Shown: positions 45,690 through 55,003 of the stretch, in pieces
How positions within the stretch are numbered: the first letter of the stretch is position 1
Layout of the letters: every line of letters begins with the position of its first letter
From: Candidatus Sphingomonas phytovorans
Lineage (GTDB): Bacteria; Pseudomonadota; Alphaproteobacteria; Sphingomonadales; Sphingomonadaceae
Reading direction: 5' to 3'
Length of the DNA stretch: 64,000 nt
NCBI GenBank assembly: GCA_029202385.1
Contig: CP119314.1
Coordinates: forward strand, 2,234,501 to 2,298,500
Program-made: the position numbers and the translations under genes
The notes under the pieces: generated by a model
Seen by the model: the letters and a program-made list of their open reading frames with translations, nothing else
Told to the model about the DNA's origin: nothing
The model's database searches: none

Positions 45690-46901
45690 ATTCGCGTAGC
45701 GATAGCCTTCGACAATTTCGGCCCCTACCACATCGCCCGTCTCAACGCGGCCGCGCGTGAGGTCGAGGTGCTGGCCATCGAACGCGCCTCGACCAGCGCG
45801 CTCTACGCGTGGGATTCTCCCGAGGTGCCCGCCGGTCTCGCACGGGTCGTCCTGAGCACCGACAAGAATGCCGCCCGGCCGGCCGACATATTTGCCGCGA
45901 TCGAGGCAAAGGTGGCGCCTTTCCGGCCCGACGCGGTCGCGGTTCCCGGATGGTCTTCGAATATGGCGCTCGCGCTTGCAAGCTGGTCAGTCGCGCGCGG
46001 CATTCCCGTCATCGCCATGTCGGAAACCAATCCATGGGATTTCGAGCGTAAATGGGGCACCGAATATTTGAAGCGTTGCATCTTTGAATATTTCGCCGCC
46101 GGCCTCTGCACCAATGACGGCCAGGCTGAATATCTTCGCACGCTGGGTCTACCGCGCGACGCGATTTTCCGTGGATACAATGTCGTCGACAATGAGTATT
46201 TCAGCACGAAAGCGGCTCTTGCCAAGACTGCGTCGATGCCGGCCGGCGATGATGGCGTTCCACTTCCCGAAAGTGCGCGCGGCCGATATTTTCTCGCGTC
46301 GAATCGCTTCATTCCAAAGAAGAACCTCGCCTTGATGCTCGAAGCCTATGCCCGGTTCCGCAACGGGCGCGGTGATGATCCTGCCGACTGGCCATTGATC
46401 TTGTTGGGCGACGGCGAACTGCGTGAGTCACTCGAACGACAACGGCAGGCGCTGGGGCTGAAACAGCATGTGCATATGCCCGGCTTCCGGCAGTATGATG
46501 AGCTACCAGCCTATTATGGAACGGCAGGTTGTTTCGTACATGCCAGCACGGTCGAGCAATGGGGCCTCGTAGTGAACGAAGCGATGGCGGCGGCGTTGCC
46601 GGTGATCGTATCCGATCGGTGCGGGTGCGCGCACGTTCTCGTGCGGAATGGCGTGAATGGTTTCACCTTTCCGCCGCACGACGTGGAAGCCCTGGCCAGC
46701 GCCATGAAGGACATCGCGGCCGTGGAAGACGATAGCGCGATGCGGGAGGCAAGTGTTCGACTGGTGGCCGAATGCGCGCCGGAACGATTCGGCCAGGGCA
46801 TGGCCGGCGCCGCGCGTTTTGCGGTCGCGGCACCCCGCGCAAAACCATCGCTTCTCGCTCGCGCCGTGGCCGACTTCGCCATGCGCAGGATGCCAGCGTA
46901 A
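45690..46901 (+). CDS. Glycosyltransferase family 4 protein with probable ATT start codon
   Basis: A GT-B enzyme of 403 residues if read from ATT 45690. The C-terminal half has FLASNRFIPKKNLALMLEAYARF, LLGDGELRESLERQ, FVHASTVEQWGLVVNEAMAAALPVIVSD and NGVNGFTFPPHDVEAL. Reading from the first conventional codon, GTG 45768, loses the N-terminal strand and loop RVAIAFDNFGPYHIARLNAA, which matches how this enzyme group begins. An AAGGGAG sits at ideal spacing before ATT. AUU is a rare initiator, known from infC. Alternatives: a sequencing error in the start codon or a true N-terminal truncation. Confidence 0.75.
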   Translation: MRVAIAFDNFGPYHIARLNAAAREVEVLAIERASTSALYAWDSPEVPAGLARVVLSTDKNAARPADIFAAIEAKVAPFRPDAVAVPGWSSNMALALASWSVARGIPVIAMSETNPWDFERKWGTEYLKRCIFEYFAAGLCTNDGQAEYLRTLGLPRDAIFRGYNVVDNEYFSTKAALAKTASMPAGDDGVPLPESARGRYFLASNRFIPKKNLALMLEAYARFRNGRGDDPADWPLILLGDGELRESLERQRQALGLKQHVHMPGFRQYDELPAYYGTAGCFVHASTVEQWGLVVNEAMAAALPVIVSDRCGCAHVLVRNGVNGFTFPPHDVEALASAMKDIAAVEDDSAMREASVRLVAECAPERFGQGMAGAARFAVAAPRAKPSLLARAVADFAMRRMPA

Positions 46902-48073
46902 TGACCAGTATCGCACCGTTGAATCTCGGTATCCTTACCACGTCACTCAGTTCGGAAGCTGGCGGCCTTTTTGAATCGGTCAGGTTCCCGGCCAACCTCA
47001 TGCGGGAACGCGGCCATAGCGTCTCTGTCTACGGCGTCACCGACCCGGCCCTGACCATGGCGCGCGACGCTTGGGAGGTCAGTCATTTCCGAGCCTTTCC
47101 GTCGATCGGGCCGAAGCGTTTCGGGTTCGCTCCAGGCCTGAGCCGGGAACTCAACACCAACCCGTATGATGCCCTTCACCTGCACGGCCTGTGGAATCAC
47201 ACGTCCATCGCAGCACGCAGTTGGAACCGCAAGAATAGTGGGGCGCTCGTCATCTCCCCGCACGGCATGCTAGATCCCTGGGCCCAGCGGAACAGCCAGA
47301 TCAAGAAACGCGTCGCGAAATGGGCGTTCGAAAACGCCAATCTCCGGTCCGCCGGAGTTCTCCGCGCGTTGTGCTGGGCGGAAGCCGACGCGATCGAGGC
47401 CCTCGGCCTGGGCGTGCCGATCGCGGTCATCCCCAACGGTATCTCGCTGCCGGCAGCAGACTATGTCCCGACCGAGCCTGTCGACGTGACACGCAAACGC
47501 CTTCTGTTCCTCGGCCGCATCCATCCCAAGAAGGGGATCGCCGAACTGATCGAGGCATGGGCGATCGCCGCTGCCAAATCACCGACCATCCGCAACGACT
47601 GGGTCCTGCAGATTGCTGGATGGGATGATGGCGACCATCTGCAGCATCTGGTCCGTCTGGCCCGGGAACGCGAACTCGACAATGTCGAATTCAGCGGCCC
47701 CCTGTTCGGATCGGCAAAGCAGGATGCGTATGCCAATTGCGATGCCTTCATCCTCCCCTCCTATAGCGAAGGGATGCCGATGACCGTGCTGGAAGCATGG
47801 GCGCACCGCAAGCCAGTCCTGATGACGCATGCATGCAACATCCCGGAGGGCTTCGTCGCGGGCGGCGCATACCGGATCGAAACGTCGCCGCAAACGCTCG
47901 CCCTCGCCCTTGCCTATCATCTCGATCAGCCCTCCGCTCTCGCCGAAACCGGCGAGAGGGGGCGCCGGCTGGTCGAGGAGCGCTTCACCTGGGAGCGGAT
48001 CGTCGACCAGCATATCGGCCTGTTCACCTGGCTTTCGGGCCGCGGCCCCCGCCCCCACCATGTCGCCGATTGA
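46901..48073 (+). CDS. Glycosyltransferase family 4 protein
   Basis: A 390-residue GT-B enzyme. N-terminal SSEAGGLFESVRFPANLMRERGH is the acceptor loop, DALHLHGLWNHTS and ISPHGMLDPWAQRNS are typical of WcaI/WcaC-like GT4 proteins, and the donor half has LLFLGRIHPKKGIAELIEAW, EFSGPLFGSAKQDAYANCDAFILPSYSEGMPMTVLEAW. ATG 46901 shares a base with the preceding stop (TAATG). It is followed two bases later by the acetyltransferase gene. Confidence 0.88.
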   Translation: MTSIAPLNLGILTTSLSSEAGGLFESVRFPANLMRERGHSVSVYGVTDPALTMARDAWEVSHFRAFPSIGPKRFGFAPGLSRELNTNPYDALHLHGLWNHTSIAARSWNRKNSGALVISPHGMLDPWAQRNSQIKKRVAKWAFENANLRSAGVLRALCWAEADAIEALGLGVPIAVIPNGISLPAADYVPTEPVDVTRKRLLFLGRIHPKKGIAELIEAWAIAAAKSPTIRNDWVLQIAGWDDGDHLQHLVRLARERELDNVEFSGPLFGSAKQDAYANCDAFILPSYSEGMPMTVLEAWAHRKPVLMTHACNIPEGFVAGGAYRIETSPQTLALALAYHLDQPSALAETGERGRRLVEERFTWERIVDQHIGLFTWLSGRGPRPHHVAD

Positions 48074-48075
48074 CG

Positions 48076-48657
48076 ATGCCCGACGAGATCGACTCTGCCG
48101 GGCCGGCATCCGACACATCTCCCGGCCTCGATATCGAGGCCAATCGCCGTATCTCCAATTATTCGCGGAGCGAGCGACGCGCCCGGATCGCCTGGGCCCT
48201 GGGCAAGTTGGTCTTCCGCGCGATTCCTCGCCCCTTTTTCGGCGCGCGAGCCCGATGGCTGCGGTTGTTCGGCGCGCGGATCGGCAGTAATTGCCACATC
48301 TACCCCACGGTTCGGATCTTCATGCCGTCCCAGCTTACCATTGGCGACTGGTCGTCGGTCGGCGATGGTGCCATCCTCTACAATCTCGCCGGCATGAGCA
48401 TCGGCAAGCGTGTGACGATCTCGCAAGGCGCGCATCTGTGTGCAGGCACGCATGATTTTCGCGACGCGAGGATGCCGCTCGTGCGATCGACGATCACTGT
48501 CGGCGATGAAGCCTGGCTCTGCGCCGACTGCTTCATCGGGCCGGACGTGACGGTCGGCGCCCGCGCAGTGGTGGCGGCACGTGCCGTCGCGATGCGCGAC
48601 GTGCCCGCGGGGGCGATCATCGCAGGGAATCCCGCCCGGCAGATCGGCGAACGATGA
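48076..48657 (+). CDS. WcaF-like colanic-acid-type acetyltransferase (LbH)
   Basis: A 193-residue left-handed beta-helix O-acetyltransferase. After a basic helical N-terminus (WLRLFGARIGSNCHIYPTVRIF) come hexapeptide repeats (LTIGDWSSVGDGAILYN, MSIGKRVTISQGAHLCAGTHDF, ITVGDEAWLCADCFIGPDVTVG), with the catalytic-type His in GTHDF and the closing AGNPARQIG. It overlaps the GT2 gene by four bases. It would acetylate a sugar of the lipid-linked repeat. Confidence 0.88.
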   Translation: MPDEIDSAGPASDTSPGLDIEANRRISNYSRSERRARIAWALGKLVFRAIPRPFFGARARWLRLFGARIGSNCHIYPTVRIFMPSQLTIGDWSSVGDGAILYNLAGMSIGKRVTISQGAHLCAGTHDFRDARMPLVRSTITVGDEAWLCADCFIGPDVTVGARAVVAARAVAMRDVPAGAIIAGNPARQIGER

Positions 48658-49493
48658 TCCCGCTGCCGATTACCGTGGTGGTGCCGACGCGCAACGAGGA
48701 GAAGAATCTCGACGCCTGCCTCTCGCGCCTGGGTGCCTTTGCCGAAACCTGGGTGGTTGATTCGCGCAGCACCGATGGCACACGCGTGATCGCGGAACGC
48801 CACGGGGCTCGCTGGCTCGATTTCGACTGGTCGGGCGATTTCCCGAAGAAGCGCAACTGGGTGCTCGCGAATCATTCGCCCTCCACACCCTGGGTATTAT
48901 TCCTGGACGCCGATGAGCGAGTCACCGAGCAATTCATCGCCGAGCTACGTCGAGTTCTGGCGGACACGGCGGAAACACCGGCGGTCGGCTTCTGGCTGAA
49001 CTACAGCAATCATTTCATGGGCCGAATCCTCCGGCACGGCGTACCGCAGCGCAAGCTCGCCCTGTTTCGCGTAGGTGCCGGCCATTATGAGCGGATCGAT
49101 GACCGGCGCTGGAGCAACCTCGACATGGAGGTGCACGAGCATCCGGTGCTCGAAGGCCAGATCGGCGAAATATCGGCGCCGATCGACCATCTCGATTTTC
49201 GCGGGATCGATCACTATATCGCCCGCCACAATGCCTATGCCAGCTGGGAGGCCAAGCGGCATTCGGACCTGATGATGCGTGGCGACGCGGCCTGGGCTGC
49301 TCTCACCCCGCGCCAGCGCACCAAATATCGCAATCTATCGCGCTGGTGGTTCGCGCCAGCCTATTTCGCCGGGACATACTTCCTGAGGCTCGGTTTCCTC
49401 GACGGCGCGGCGGGGTTCCACCACGCGTTCTTGAAGATGCTCTATTTCTACGAGATTCGGCTGAAGATCCTGGGCGCGCGCGGCGATGCCTGA
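48654..49493 (+). CDS. Glycosyltransferase family 2 protein (WaaE-like)
   Basis: A 279-residue GT-A enzyme. It begins PITVVVPTRNEEKNLDACL, has the VDSRSTDGT and LDADERVTEQF metal/nucleotide motifs, NYSNHFMGRILRHG, and DMEVHEHPVLEGQIG. A hydrophobic C-terminal segment (LSRWWFAPAYFAGTYFLRLGFLDG) suggests membrane association. The pattern is that of WaaE/KdtX-type beta-glucosyltransferases. It is the last plus-strand gene and converges tail-to-tail with the epimerase gene only three bases away. Confidence 0.87.
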   Translation: MIPLPITVVVPTRNEEKNLDACLSRLGAFAETWVVDSRSTDGTRVIAERHGARWLDFDWSGDFPKKRNWVLANHSPSTPWVLFLDADERVTEQFIAELRRVLADTAETPAVGFWLNYSNHFMGRILRHGVPQRKLALFRVGAGHYERIDDRRWSNLDMEVHEHPVLEGQIGEISAPIDHLDFRGIDHYIARHNAYASWEAKRHSDLMMRGDAAWAALTPRQRTKYRNLSRWWFAPAYFAGTYFLRLGFLDGAAGFHHAFLKMLYFYEIRLKILGARGDA

Positions 49494-49496
49494 AGG

Positions 49497-50411
49497 TCAA
49501 CGCGCTTCGTCGCGGAACCACGCGGCATAGCTGGAGAGCCCGTTGGCAAGCGATCGTTCCGGGCGCCAGCCCCACCCGAGCGCACCGGCGATGTCCGCTT
49601 CGTAGCCGATCGGGTCGCCGCTCCGGCGCTGACCCGAAAAGACCGGTAACGTGTCGACGCCCAGCTCGCGCGCCAGCCCTTCAACGATAGTGCGGACATT
49701 CGCCGCCTGCCCGGTACCGCCATTGACGACGGGGCAATCGGCGCTCGCCCGCTCCGACGCCCGCAGCAACAGCGCCGCCGCATCTTCGACGTCGAGCCAG
49801 TCGCGAAGCTCCTCGCCCGTCCCCGCAAAGCGCGCCTCGCCCTGAGTCAGCTTGGTGCAGCTGTCCCATAGCAACTGCTTGCGCAGCCCGACGCCGTAGA
49901 CGGAAAAGAGCCTGACGATCGCCGCCCGAACGCCGAAGGTGCGCGCATAGGAGCGACACAGGTCCTCGGCGATGGTCTTGTGCACGCCATAAGGCGATTC
50001 CGGCCGCAACGGATCGTCCACCGCGATCGGCATGCGGTCCACCGTGCCATAGACCGCAGCGCTGGATGGCAGGACGAAACGGCATTCAGGCGCTTGCAGC
50101 CGCACGAAATCCAGCGCGGCCAGTGTGGAATCGACACTGCGGCGGAAATCCTGTGCCGGATGAGTCATCGAAAAGGCGACCGAGCCGCTCCCGGCGCACT
50201 GCACCAGGATCTCGGGATCGCCGGCATAGGTCATCAGTGCTTCCATGCCGATATCGGCGACATGCCATTCGCGCAGGCCCCATTCGCGCCATTCGTCGCG
50301 AAGCCAGCTGCCATGGCCGATGCCGACGACGTCATAGCCGGCCCCGGCCAGCGCCCGGGCGGTGTGGCGGCCGACAAATCCCGCCGCTCCAAGAACTGCC
50401 GCCTGCTTCAC
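49497..50411 (-). CDS. NAD-dependent epimerase/dehydratase (unassigned)
   Basis: A 304-residue extended short-chain dehydrogenase. Dinucleotide motif AAVLGAAGFVGRHTARAL, catalytic serine region SSAAVYGTVD and YGVHKTIAEDL with the Tyr-x3-Lys pair, then RLFSVYGVGLRKQLLWD. The substrate cannot be set: it lacks the marker segments of Gmd, RmlB, Uxs or GalE. The length is short for the family but complete. It is the downstream end of the minus-strand block. Confidence 0.8.
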   Translation of the reverse strand: MKQAAVLGAAGFVGRHTARALAGAGYDVVGIGHGSWLRDEWREWGLREWHVADIGMEALMTYAGDPEILVQCAGSGSVAFSMTHPAQDFRRSVDSTLAALDFVRLQAPECRFVLPSSAAVYGTVDRMPIAVDDPLRPESPYGVHKTIAEDLCRSYARTFGVRAAIVRLFSVYGVGLRKQLLWDSCTKLTQGEARFAGTGEELRDWLDVEDAAALLLRASERASADCPVVNGGTGQAANVRTIVEGLARELGVDTLPVFSGQRRSGDPIGYEADIAGALGWGWRPERSLANGLSSYAAWFRDEAR

Positions 50412-50493
50412 TACCGATCATCCCTTGGCTGCACGAACCCGCTGCGTTTCCGCCAACGATCCCCGGATTGCGAGCAAATAATCTCCGGCGCCG

Positions 50494-51573
50494 CTATTTG
50501 GCCTTCACCAGATACTGGAAATAGCTTTCCCATTTGCCGACCAGCACATCGAACGAAAAATTGTCGCGATAATGCCGTTGCAACCGCGACCCGTCGATAT
50601 CGCCCGCCGCCATCGCACCGGCAATGTCCGCCACCTTGGCAACGAAACCGGAAATGTCCTTGCTCACGCGGCAATCGCGGTTGTCGAAATCGGGCACGCC
50701 GCCCATCCCGTTCGCGACGAACGGCGTGCCGCACGCCATCGCCTCCAGCAATACCAGAGGTCCACCCTCCTGCCCGACCGTCGGCAGCAACAACAGGTCG
50801 TATTGCTGCAGCAGGTCGACATAGGACTGGCCGTCCGGATAGCGGCCATGGAAGCGGATCGAATCGGAAAGACCCAGTTCCGCGACGCGCGGCTCGAGCA
50901 CGGCACGTTCCTCGCCTGTGCCATAGACGTCGATCGACTGGAGATAGGGTGCGAGCGCAGCCCATTGCTCGACCAGGAAGCCAACGCCCTTATGCGGCAC
51001 GATCCGGCCGAAATAGACTGCGCGGATCTTACCTATAGCGGGCGCGACCACGCCGCGATCCGCTATCGTCGCTCGTTGCTCCAGCGGCTCGGGTAGTGCC
51101 TGGATGATGGTGCGCTTGCCGCGCCAGTGGAATTCGCTGCAAACCTTTTCCTCGACCGCAGTCGCCAGGCTGACGATCGCGTCGAAGCCGGCATGGACCA
51201 GGCGCCGGGGGTCGATCTTGCCCATCGCGTCGCCGCTCATCACCTCGAAGAAGATGCGTCGCTTGATCCGTCGATTGGCGAGGACGCCGCCCATCGCCTT
51301 CCAGCCAGTGCCGGCCACTACCGCGACGTCGAACCGGTCCTTGCCCAGCGCCTTGAAGCCGCGCAGTGCATCCTTGGCATCGCCATAATGATCCACGGCA
51401 TACCCGCGATCGGGCCAGGGGCTCTCGGGCAGATCGCGCGGTGGCACGGGCGACAGCACCCGGACCTTGTGGCCGCGCTGGGTCAGCCCATGGGCAAGCC
51501 AGTGCGTGTGAGTGGTCACCCCGCCCTCACCATGCGCATAGCCGACCAGCAATACGGAAAGGGAATCAGACAT
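50494..51573 (-). CDS. Glycosyltransferase family 4 protein
   Basis: A 359-residue GT-B enzyme. N-terminal VLLVGYAHGEGGVTTHTHWL; C-terminal AVYFGRIVPHKGVGFLVEQW, IDVYGTGEERAVLEPRVAEL, IRFHGRYPDGQSYVDLLQQY, and EGGPLVLLEAMACGTPFVANGMGG with the conserved glutamate. ATG 51573 is preceded by GGGAGG at good spacing and overlaps the end of the flippase gene by eight bases. The frame opens earlier, but that part lies inside wzx. Confidence 0.88.
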   Translation of the reverse strand: MSDSLSVLLVGYAHGEGGVTTHTHWLAHGLTQRGHKVRVLSPVPPRDLPESPWPDRGYAVDHYGDAKDALRGFKALGKDRFDVAVVAGTGWKAMGGVLANRRIKRRIFFEVMSGDAMGKIDPRRLVHAGFDAIVSLATAVEEKVCSEFHWRGKRTIIQALPEPLEQRATIADRGVVAPAIGKIRAVYFGRIVPHKGVGFLVEQWAALAPYLQSIDVYGTGEERAVLEPRVAELGLSDSIRFHGRYPDGQSYVDLLQQYDLLLLPTVGQEGGPLVLLEAMACGTPFVANGMGGVPDFDNRDCRVSKDISGFVAKVADIAGAMAAGDIDGSRLQRHYRDNFSFDVLVGKWESYFQYLVKAK

Positions 51574-53047
51574 CTGTGCCGCCTCCCGCGGCGGGTATCG
51601 GCCGTTCGATACCGATACGGCGGGCGAAGTCATGGACCATCCGATCGAACTCGGGCGGCCGTCGTTTCAGGGTGAGCGCGATCGATGCGCCGGTGATGAT
51701 CACGCCGACCGCAAGCGGCGACTGAGCCGGCAGCGCCAGGACACACGCTGCAAGCGCGACGATCAGCAGAACGAAATCCGTCCCGACAGTTTCCATCAGC
51801 ATGCGCCAGGCCCGGGTTGCGGTACCCCGCCCACCGACGAACATCATGTTGCGGCCGAGATAGCCGGCGGCACCGCCGGCCACGCCCCAGATCCCGGCGA
51901 GATAGTAGATCAGTGCGCAATAGGGCAGCAGGATGATCGCAACGACCATCGCACTTGTCCGGGGCCGCCCCTGGGCGAGCAGGCGGTAAAACAGGATCGC
52001 GGAAATCCCCTCCAGCCAGAAGGCTGGGAGCAGTATCTGCATCGGCAGGGTCGCCACCTTCGCAAACGGCGCCCCCATCCAAAGGCGCAGGAAGGGCTCG
52101 GCCAGGAAGATGCCGGCGACGAAGCACGGCGTCATCATCGCGACCATCCGTACGATCTTGCGCGCGAGGATCGCCTCTTCCTCGGGCGATCGGGCGGCGA
52201 GTTGGGGCAGCGCGGCGCTGCCGATGCTGGTCGGGAAGATCATCACCCGGGCGATCACGCTCGATGGCACGGAATAATAGCCGACCGCGGCGGGACCGGC
52301 GACCGCCCCCATGATGAAGCGGTCCGCCGAGGAGATGGTCAGCTCGATCACCCCGTTCAACGACGACCAGGCACCATATCCGACCAGCGCGCGCGCAGCG
52401 CTCGCCGAAACCTTCGGGCGGCGTCCGCCCAGCACCACGAACTGCCCGAAAAGGATGGCGGAGGCGACAACGATGATCCGGCTGGTCAGCATCGCCAGGA
52501 TTAATATGTCGAGCGCTGGCGCGATGAATACTGCGGCAAGTACCGGCAGCAGGATCGACAGCGCAAGCGCCATCGCCGTCAGCACCGCATTGGTCACGAA
52601 ATATTCGCGCCCCCGCAGCAACCCGCCGGCGGTCGACAGCAGGATGGTGCAGGCGCCGATGCCGAGCAGCGCCGGCGCCGAATGGATCAGCTCCGCCTGC
52701 ACCGCCTCGGACAGATGGAACAGGCTGCCCAACCCGCCACCGACCAGCCCGAACAGGATCGATCCCATCGCCAGCCCGACCGGCAGGCTGATCGACATCG
52801 CCGTCCAGAAATATTCCGCCTGGCGCGGCACGTCGTCCCGCACCTCGCTTGCCACCTTGAACGTCAGGGCGGAACCCATGCCGAAATCGAAGGCGGCGAA
52901 GAAGGACAGGAACGCCCAGATGATCGCCAGGATGCCGTAGCGTTCGCTGCCGATGACGTGGAAATAGAGCGGCGTCAGCGCCGCGAACAGCACCAGGCCG
53001 ACCAGGCTACCGGTCAGGTTGACAAAACTGTTGCGGCGGATTGCCAT
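51566..53047 (-). CDS. Wzx-type oligosaccharide flippase (MATE/MOP superfamily)
   Basis: A 493-residue protein with about 12 to 14 helices that would flip the lipid-linked repeat unit to the periplasm. It begins MAIRRNSFVNLTGSLVGLVLF and has the polysaccharide-synthesis flippase pattern GSERYGILAIIWAFLSFFAAFDFGMGSAL and SSADRFIMGAVAGPAAVGYYSV. ATG 53047 is chosen over an upstream open frame. The gene order uxs-wzx-GT-epimerase supports the call. Confidence 0.87.
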   Translation of the reverse strand: MAIRRNSFVNLTGSLVGLVLFAALTPLYFHVIGSERYGILAIIWAFLSFFAAFDFGMGSALTFKVASEVRDDVPRQAEYFWTAMSISLPVGLAMGSILFGLVGGGLGSLFHLSEAVQAELIHSAPALLGIGACTILLSTAGGLLRGREYFVTNAVLTAMALALSILLPVLAAVFIAPALDILILAMLTSRIIVVASAILFGQFVVLGGRRPKVSASAARALVGYGAWSSLNGVIELTISSADRFIMGAVAGPAAVGYYSVPSSVIARVMIFPTSIGSAALPQLAARSPEEEAILARKIVRMVAMMTPCFVAGIFLAEPFLRLWMGAPFAKVATLPMQILLPAFWLEGISAILFYRLLAQGRPRTSAMVVAIILLPYCALIYYLAGIWGVAGGAAGYLGRNMMFVGGRGTATRAWRMLMETVGTDFVLLIVALAACVLALPAQSPLAVGVIITGASIALTLKRRPPEFDRMVHDFARRIGIERPIPAAGGGTDV

Positions 53048-53066
53048 GCTGGCGGCGGCTGAGCCC

Positions 53067-54026
53067 TCAGCCCTTCTGCAACTGGGAGAAATAGTCGATC
53101 GTCTTGACCAGCCCCTGGCGCAGCGGAATCGAAGGCTCCCAGCCCAGGGTTTCACGGGCCCGCGCGATGTCCGGCTTGCGCTGCATCGGGTCGTCCTGTG
53201 GCAGGGGACGGAACACCAGCTCCGACTTCGAGCCGGTCATCTCGACCACCAGCTCCGCGAGTTCTCGGATGGTGAATTCCACGGGATTGCCGAGGTTGAT
53301 CGGTCCCGACACCTCGGGCGCCGTATCCATGAACGCCATGAACCCAGCCACCAGATCGTCGACATAGCAGAAGGAACGCGTCTGCTGGCCGTCGCCGTAT
53401 AGAGTGATCGGCTCACCGTTCAGTGCCTGCATGACGAAATTGGAAACCACACGCCCGTCCGCCGGGTGCATGCGCGGCCCATAGGTATTGAAGATGCGGG
53501 CGACCTTGATCTCCAGCCCGTGCTGCCGGTGATAATCGAAGAACAGGGTCTCGGCGCAACGCTTGCCCTCGTCGTAGCAGGAACGGATGCCGATCGGGTT
53601 CACATTGCCCCAATAGGCCTCGGTCTGCGGATGGACGCTGGGGTCGCCATAAACCTCGCTCGTCGATGCCTGGAAGATCTTGCAGCGCAGCCGTTTGGCC
53701 AGGCCCAGCATGTTGATGGCACCGTGCACCGATGTCTTGGTCGTCTGGACCGGATCGTGCTGGTAGTGAACCGGCGACGCCGGACAGGCGAGATTGTAGA
53801 TCTCGTCGACCTCGACGTAGAGCGGGAAGCACACGTCATGGCGCATGAATTCGAAGCGCGGATGCCCGGCGAGATGATCGATGTTGCGCTTTGTGCCAGT
53901 GAACAGATTGTCCACGCACAGCACCTCGTCGCCCCGTTCGAGCAGTCGATCGATCAGGTGGGAGCCGACGAAACCCGCGCCCCCGGTGACCATGATACGC
54001 CTACGGCTGTTATACAGTCTTGCCAC
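53067..54026 (-). CDS. UDP-glucuronate decarboxylase (UDP-xylose synthase)
   Basis: A 319-residue short-chain dehydrogenase that converts UDP-GlcA to UDP-xylose. It has [55 protein letters not shown], the catalytic TSEVYGDP and YDEGKRCAE, and [21 protein letters not shown]. Start GTG 54026 ([10 protein letters not shown]) gives the usual length; an upstream TTG at 54107 would add 27 residues unlike the family. A source of UDP-GlcA (Ugd) is not in the window. Confidence 0.92.
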   Translation of the reverse strand: MARLYNSRRRIMVTGGAGFVGSHLIDRLLERGDEVLCVDNLFTGTKRNIDHLAGHPRFEFMRHDVCFPLYVEVDEIYNLACPASPVHYQHDPVQTTKTSVHGAINMLGLAKRLRCKIFQASTSEVYGDPSVHPQTEAYWGNVNPIGIRSCYDEGKRCAETLFFDYHRQHGLEIKVARIFNTYGPRMHPADGRVVSNFVMQALNGEPITLYGDGQQTRSFCYVDDLVAGFMAFMDTAPEVSGPINLGNPVEFTIRELAELVVEMTGSKSELVFRPLPQDDPMQRKPDIARARETLGWEPSIPLRQGLVKTIDYFSQLQKG

Positions 54027-54195
54027 GTCAGTGATGCCCCCGCCTTGTGAAACAGGCCTATATTCCGACGACACCGCGAAGCGTCGCTTACCCTGATCCG
54101 GGCCCAATTATCCCGCTGCTACAGGCTGACACCGCGTCGCACCAGACCGCAGAGGTACAAAAATGCTGCGCCCGCACAGCACTCACTAACCTGGA

Positions 54196-54972
54196 TCATG
54201 GATCGCACTCCTCGATCCTGATCATGCGCCGCCTCGCCCCCTCGATCCGCACCGCAGTCAGGACGCCCGTCTGGTAGGCCCCAGTATCGATCCCGATTCG
54301 GTTTTCCCTCTCCTCGGGCTCAACCGAGATGGTGTGGCCGTGGACCACCATGCATCCGTGATCGCTCTCGTCATTAAGGAACTCGTCGCGGATCCAGCGA
54401 AGATCGTGCGTATCCTGATCGTCGAGGCGTTTGCCGGGACGGAGCCCGGCATGGACGAACAGATAGTCGCCGAAGGTGAAGCTGTCGGCAAATCCTTCGA
54501 TGAAGGCGAAATGAGACGGCGGAATGGCCGCGCGAATCATGTCGGCAGCGTCGGCCGGCGCCAGAACCGCGAGCCTGCCGACCTCCACGCCATAGCTCTG
54601 CGCGAATTCATAACCGCCATAGGTCAGCCACTGGCTCAACGATTCCGGCTCGTCGCCAAGGACACGGAGCATCATTTCCTCATGATTGCCCATCAGGAAC
54701 ACCGGCCGGAGCCCGTCCGACGGCAACCGCATCAGGAAGTCGATGACACCACGCGAATCCGGGCCACGATCGATCAGGTCGCCCAGGAGAATCAGATAGT
54801 CGCGAGCGCGGGGGCTTTCCCGCCGGTCTCGTTCAATCGTTGCGACCATTCGCTCGAGCAGATCGAGCCGGCCATGAACGTCGCCGATGGCATAAGCGCG
54901 CGCGCCCGAGAGTCCCCGCCATTCCCTGGGGCCGGTGCGCCTGGCGCGCGATTGCCTGAAACGCGAGAACAT
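54196..54972 (-). CDS. Serine/threonine-type metallophosphoesterase
   Basis: A 258-residue PP-family phosphatase with two metal ions. It shows the full metal-ligand set: GDVHGR at 30-35, GDLIDRG, GNHEEM, a middle histidine in LFVHAGLRPGKR, and VVHGHT. ATG 54972 is chosen because the protein core follows a short Arg-rich tail and AT-poor upstream frames lie in the next gene. Similar enzymes remove phosphate from proteins or small molecules. It is within the polysaccharide cluster next to a glycosyltransferase, and it is the only phosphatase there. Confidence 0.88.
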   Translation of the reverse strand: MFSRFRQSRARRTGPREWRGLSGARAYAIGDVHGRLDLLERMVATIERDRRESPRARDYLILLGDLIDRGPDSRGVIDFLMRLPSDGLRPVFLMGNHEEMMLRVLGDEPESLSQWLTYGGYEFAQSYGVEVGRLAVLAPADAADMIRAAIPPSHFAFIEGFADSFTFGDYLFVHAGLRPGKRLDDQDTHDLRWIRDEFLNDESDHGCMVVHGHTISVEPEERENRIGIDTGAYQTGVLTAVRIEGARRRMIRIEECDP

Positions 54973-55003
54973 CGTTCGAACCTTTTGCACCCTATAGCCG
55001 CAG

